Below are positions 61,027 through 64,000 of a stretch of 64,000 nucleotides of DNA, piece after piece. A program made the position numbers and the translations under genes. The notes beneath the pieces were generated by a model. That model ran no database searches. It saw nothing but the letters and a program-made list of their open reading frames with translations, and was not told where the DNA came from. This DNA comes from G965202915 sp965202915 (GTDB lineage: Bacteria; Pseudomonadota; Gammaproteobacteria; Eutrophobiales; Eutrophobiaceae). Numbering within the stretch: the first letter of the stretch is position 1; every line of letters begins with the position of its first letter. The stretch lies in contig OZ241847.1 of the NCBI GenBank assembly GCA_965202915.1, forward strand, positions 1,798,001 to 1,862,000. Reading direction: 5' to 3'.

Positions 61027-63564
61027 CTAGCGCTGACTGTTTATCAACGCATTGGCTCTGTCCAGGACCGCACTTGCCTCAATTGAATCACTACTCAAGC
61101 CACCCAGCAACGCATTCCGTAAGCCTTCGCTGGACCCCAACAAATCCCCGAACCGATAGGTATAGTACAAGATCCGGGCGTCCCGCTGATCTATGCGTCC
61201 ATCCTGATTCAAATCCGGGTCAGACTCATCGTGCAGGGCCAGGTCGCGCCAAAACCCGGCTCGGGCCCTTAGCTCTGCCACCGCGTCACCACCGGCAACT
61301 CCCAGCCGGCCAAACAACGCTTCCTGTGTGGTTTCATTCAACCCGGGCAGATAGGCATAATACAGCGCCTGCGCGTCCCGTTGGTCGACCCGGGAATCCG
61401 CATTGAGTGCCAGGCTCAGCGCCAGCACCGTGATGTCAAAGTTCAGGCTGGTTTCAACTCCGCCCGCATCCCTTACGGTATAGGTATATTCCGTCCGAGG
61501 GATTACACCAATCGGGTCGCTAATGCTCGTGATGATCTGCTGGTCTTCGATAAAGGCCAGGCCCTCCGGCAACTGTTCCGGCCTCAAGGTGTATATCAAC
61601 GGGGCGGTACCCCCCACCGCCGACGGCAAAAACAGGGTATCAATAAACTCGCTCCGTTCGGAATAAAACCGGTCGGCCACAGTCCGCCCGATGAAGGTCG
61701 GCCGGGTAACGCCGGTCACCGTGAGGTCAAAGGTCAGCATATCCTGGTCGTTGTCGCTATCGGTCACCCTATAGGTATAGGTGGTTGTCCCCGGCGCCTC
61801 GGTTGGGACACCGCTTATCCGCCGGCTGGCCCTATTGAAACTCAGGCCCGCCGGCAATCCCGGCCTCAGGCTATAGCCCAACGGCGCGTTGCCGTCGCTT
61901 GCCTCAGGCAGGGTCAGCATCACCACCTCGCCCTGAGTGTAAGACTGTGCCGCCACCGTCGTTCCGCCGAAGGTCGGGCGCTGATCCGCGGTGCCCCGCT
62001 GATGGATGGGGATGATCAGGTCATCCACCCCGTCTGCACTGATGATCATCATCGTGCTGCGCCCTCTGGTGTCGGTGTTAGGCTGGACAGATACCCTTGT
62101 CTGATACGAACCGAATGCGTTTGCGGGCCGACTATCCGTGATCGTGCCGTCCGGAGCAGGCCTGGCGTTACCTAACCGGGGGATCCAGGGGGCCCCCCGG
62201 ATCGTTGCAGTCACGAGTGTGCCAGGCACAGTATCTACAAAGATACTCTCTCTAAGAAGGCGGTCAGGATTGTTGGGGTCGCCGGCGCTGGCCGCCAGAT
62301 TTAGAATGCGGGGGGATCGATTGTTCAACCTAAGCCCCATCATACGGCATATGCGAAGTACCTGTTCACGGTCCCTGCACCGATTGTTGTTATTTTCACT
62401 AAAGCGAACTGCACTGGCTCCCTGGCGACTTACGATGGCCGCTAATACCGGCACGGGCACGCCGCAACAATCGTTGAGTTGAGAATTGCTATCAGCGTTA
62501 AACACGTCACCTATCCTTTCAAGTCCCGAAAAGTCGCCCAAAGATCTGAGCTGGCCGTTAGAAACCACTCTAAAACTCCCCCCGATGGAACTTAAAGCGG
62601 AGAAATCGCCCAGAGAAGTGAGTGCCGGATTTACGCGCACAAGAAAATTTCCACCAATAAAACCTAACCTGGGAAAGGGCCCCAAAGAGATAAGGTCGTT
62701 ATTACCCACACCGCTGGTACCTGCATCGCCGATAAAAAATCCCCCCCCGATCGAGCTTAAAGCGGGAAATTTATCCAGCGACGTGAGCCCAATAGCTCTC
62801 ACTTGAAAAGCCCCACCAATTGAACGTAACGTGGGAAAGTGCAGCTCCCTTAGCGCCCTCTGATCGTCTATTTTAAAGTCTGCCCCAATAGAACCTAAAG
62901 AGGAGAATCTGCCTAAGGAAGTGAGCCCATCCCGGTTAAACGATCTGTTGTGGTTATTCTCCACAGTAAAGCTTCCCCCTATGGATCGTAAAAAGGGAAA
63001 CTCACCCAGAGTCTCCATGCGCTGGTTTCCACTCACAGTAAAGGACCTCCCTATCGTGGTCAAAGCGGGTAATTCGCCCACCGAGGTGAAAAAATCAAGA
63101 CCCACAGAGTTATCGGGGCCCTCACCTAAGACAAAATTTCCCCCTATGGTCGTCAGGCTGCGTAGCGCACTCAGGTTTTGTAGCGGGTTGGCAGCCCCAC
63201 TAAAGGCCGTGCTCACAGTAAGATTGCCGGTCACTTCTTGCAACTGGCTGAACCGGCTCAAATCGGTAATAGGCGAGCCGAGGAGTTGGCCTCTTACTTG
63301 CCCGATCAGTAAATTCCCTTCTATCCTGGTGATACCCGTCGGATATGCATCTATGATGTCTTCACATTCCGTGGTGCCTGCTGCGGGGCTGGACTGATAA
63401 TTCACAGTAATGTTCCCTCTGCATATTCCCCCGGGGCAGCACATTCCCCCGGGGCAAATAATACTCTCGCGACAAGCCTCCTGGGCGTATAATATGTGTG
63501 TGTTTATCAGGCCGCCAAACAGGCAAATGAAACAGACTATGGGTTTCATCATAAATCTAATCAT
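61027..63564 (-). CDS. Secreted multidomain protein 3: divergent paralogue with extra N-terminal Cys-rich segment
   Basis: This 845-residue protein starts at ATG 63564 with a signal peptide ending ILYAQ. The N-terminus has a compact Cys-rich segment (ACRESIICPGGMCCPGGICRG) not seen in the other copies. L-domain-like repeats follow (e.g. LPALTTIGRSFTVSGNQRM, FPFLRSIGGSFTVENN), capped by DCCGVPVPVLAAI. The next region has a different sequence from copies 1 and 2 but ends in the same VDDLIIPIHQRG. Two Ig-like domains and the dockerin-like pair ALNADSRVDQRD / DLNQDGRIDQRD complete it; the first loop has Ala at position 1. A strong promoter lies just upstream, so this copy is probably the first gene of the cluster transcript. 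Confidence 0.85.
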   Translation of the reverse strand: MIRFMMKPIVCFICLFGGLINTHILYAQEACRESIICPGGMCCPGGICRGNITVNYQSSPAAGTTECEDIIDAYPTGITRIEGNLLIGQVRGQLLGSPITDLSRFSQLQEVTGNLTVSTAFSGAANPLQNLSALRSLTTIGGNFVLGEGPDNSVGLDFFTSVGELPALTTIGRSFTVSGNQRMETLGEFPFLRSIGGSFTVENNHNRSFNRDGLTSLGRFSSLGSIGADFKIDDQRALRELHFPTLRSIGGAFQVRAIGLTSLDKFPALSSIGGGFFIGDAGTSGVGNNDLISLGPFPRLGFIGGNFLVRVNPALTSLGDFSALSSIGGSFRVVSNGQLRSLGDFSGLERIGDVFNADSNSQLNDCCGVPVPVLAAIVSRQGASAVRFSENNNNRCRDREQVLRICRMMGLRLNNRSPRILNLAASAGDPNNPDRLLRESIFVDTVPGTLVTATIRGAPWIPRLGNARPAPDGTITDSRPANAFGSYQTRVSVQPNTDTRGRSTMMIISADGVDDLIIPIHQRGTADQRPTFGGTTVAAQSYTQGEVVMLTLPEASDGNAPLGYSLRPGLPAGLSFNRASRRISGVPTEAPGTTTYTYRVTDSDNDQDMLTFDLTVTGVTRPTFIGRTVADRFYSERSEFIDTLFLPSAVGGTAPLIYTLRPEQLPEGLAFIEDQQIITSISDPIGVIPRTEYTYTVRDAGGVETSLNFDITVLALSLALNADSRVDQRDAQALYYAYLPGLNETTQEALFGRLGVAGGDAVAELRARAGFWRDLALHDESDPDLNQDGRIDQRDARILYYTYRFGDLLGSSEGLRNALLGGLSSDSIEASAVLDRANALINSQR

Positions 63565-63931
63565 AATAAATGGCTCTTTATTGCATGTATAAAACCCGTC
63601 TTTATAACGGTAATAAATATTATAGCCTGCTTTGCATTAAAAAACAAGTGTGCTGGCCGGCTTAGGCGGCATTATAGCCTGTTCCATGGCTCCAAATCAG
63701 CATTCCCGATGGCCGCATTTACTTTACTCAAATTCGTGCTCAGCGAGCCATCGGCGATCCTGGATTCTTTGGGGCCGGGGCTGGCCATACGGGCTTCAGT
63801 CTTTGCATTACGGCTCGCTCCGAGACCCGGATTACTCGGCCCGGTGAGAGTGTCGCCACAATTCTATTGGTGCCCGGATCGGAAGCGTGTATTTTGGCGG
63901 CGCAAATATGATACCCTAGGGGCCTGAACAT
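63565..63931. other. Divergent intergenic region between paralogue 3 and metG
   Basis: No convincing gene is visible in these 367 nt. The left end is AT-rich and holds the promoter of paralogue 3 (63619-63647). The central part (63650-63860) is GC-rich with short open frames lacking ribosome sites. The right end precedes metG and includes TATGAT at 63907-63912 as a possible -10 box. Confidence 0.4.
63619..63647 (-). promoter_or_regulatory. Sigma-70-like promoter of the three-paralogue cluster
   Basis: On the minus strand TTGTTT (63647-63642) and a perfect TATAAT (63624-63619) are spaced by 17 nt. Transcription would begin near 63612, about 48 nt before ATG 63564 of paralogue 3, and could read on through paralogues 2 and 1. 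Confidence 0.55.
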
Positions 63932-64000
63932 ATGGCAAATCCCTGTAGAAAAATCCTGGTCACCAGCGCGTTGCCTTACGCCAATGGCCCCATCCATATC
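63932..64000 (+). CDS. metG: Methionyl-tRNA synthetase, 5' end only
   Basis: The first 23 codons read MANPCRKILVTSALPYANGPIHI, the invariant N-terminus of MetRS leading into the class I HIGH-type motif, which lies at the window edge. The gene runs off the right end. Its divergent placement relative to apbC-dcd is conserved in gammaproteobacteria, although about 8.7 kb of paralogue genes lie between them here. Confidence 0.9.
   Translation, partial: MANPCRKILVTSALPYANGPIHI

Noticed and set aside
55726..62175. Several plus-strand open frames of 200-300 codons opposite the three paralogues
   Set aside because: They repeat in step with the paralogues because the DNA is duplicated, lack ribosome sites and domains, and are opposite well-supported minus-strand genes.
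55378..63564. Cellulosome components
   Set aside because: The C-termini resemble dockerins, but no glycoside hydrolase, cohesin or scaffoldin is visible, so a cellulose-degrading complex is not supported.
63650..63860. Short plus-strand open frame before metG
   Set aside because: No ribosome site, no domain and low-quality start; treated as intergenic.

Overview
The window reads as the chromosome of a free-living-type gammaproteobacterium. Several neighbourhoods are typical of that class: thiO next to the fimT-pilV-pilW-pilX-pilY1 minor-pilin cluster, fmdB-aspS, hisS-yfgM-bamB-der, dcd-apbC beside a divergent metG, and a 14-gene nuo operon with separate nuoC and nuoD. Most of the sequence is near 50% GC. 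The restriction-modification module at 28.7-30.6 kb is clearly more AT-rich. Species cannot be named from this window.

Layout. 1-7.8 kb (minus): type IV pilus minor pilins and the tip adhesin PilY1, whose 3' end lies outside the window. 7.9-9.6 kb: thiO, a Fur-family regulator and tRNA-Thr. 9.6-13.6 kb (minus): leuA-udg-rimI-cysM with a candidate attenuator leader upstream of leuA, and tRNA-Lys. 13.7-17 kb: fmdB, aspS, nadA. 17.1-20.7 kb: three nucleotide-sugar genes (UDP-glucuronate 4-epimerase type, TviB/WecC-type dehydrogenase, UDP-glucose dehydrogenase). 20.8-26.8 kb: gltB-gltD. 27-28.5 kb: a lone pseudopilin and a lone ABC ATPase. 28.7-30.6 kb (minus): a HindIII-family restriction-modification system. 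30.8-32.8 kb: Sco, PCuAC and psd. 32.8-47.4 kb (minus): nuoA-N (complex I). 47.6-48.6 kb: a Rap1a-family secreted protein, a small membrane protein and a cold-shock protein. 48.9-53.5 kb: hisS-yfgM-bamB-der. 53.5-55.2 kb (minus): apbC-dcd. 55.4-63.6 kb (minus): three tandem paralogous secreted multidomain proteins lying between apbC and metG. The 5' end of metG closes the window.

Most notable points. (1) The HindIII-like endonuclease gene is split by a one-base phase change exactly at an in-frame A_AAA_AAG slippery heptamer; a -1 shift would restore a full-length enzyme of about 303 residues. By eye the 64 kb contains only one AAGCTT site, against about 15 expected by chance, as if restriction pressure had been real. 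(2) nuoB is also broken by the loss of one base in a short G run inside an otherwise intact operon, so indel error in this assembly must be considered for both. (3) Three tandem secreted proteins combine L-domain-like repeats, a BACON-like region, two putative Ig domains and a dockerin-like pair of calcium loops. They share near-identical DNA blocks and look like a recently amplified accessory locus. (4) PilY1 carries three copies of a beta-sandwich-like module inserted inside its von Willebrand A region. (5) leuA is preceded by a plausible promoter-operator and a 28-codon leader ORF ending in Leu codons within a 16-bp palindrome.
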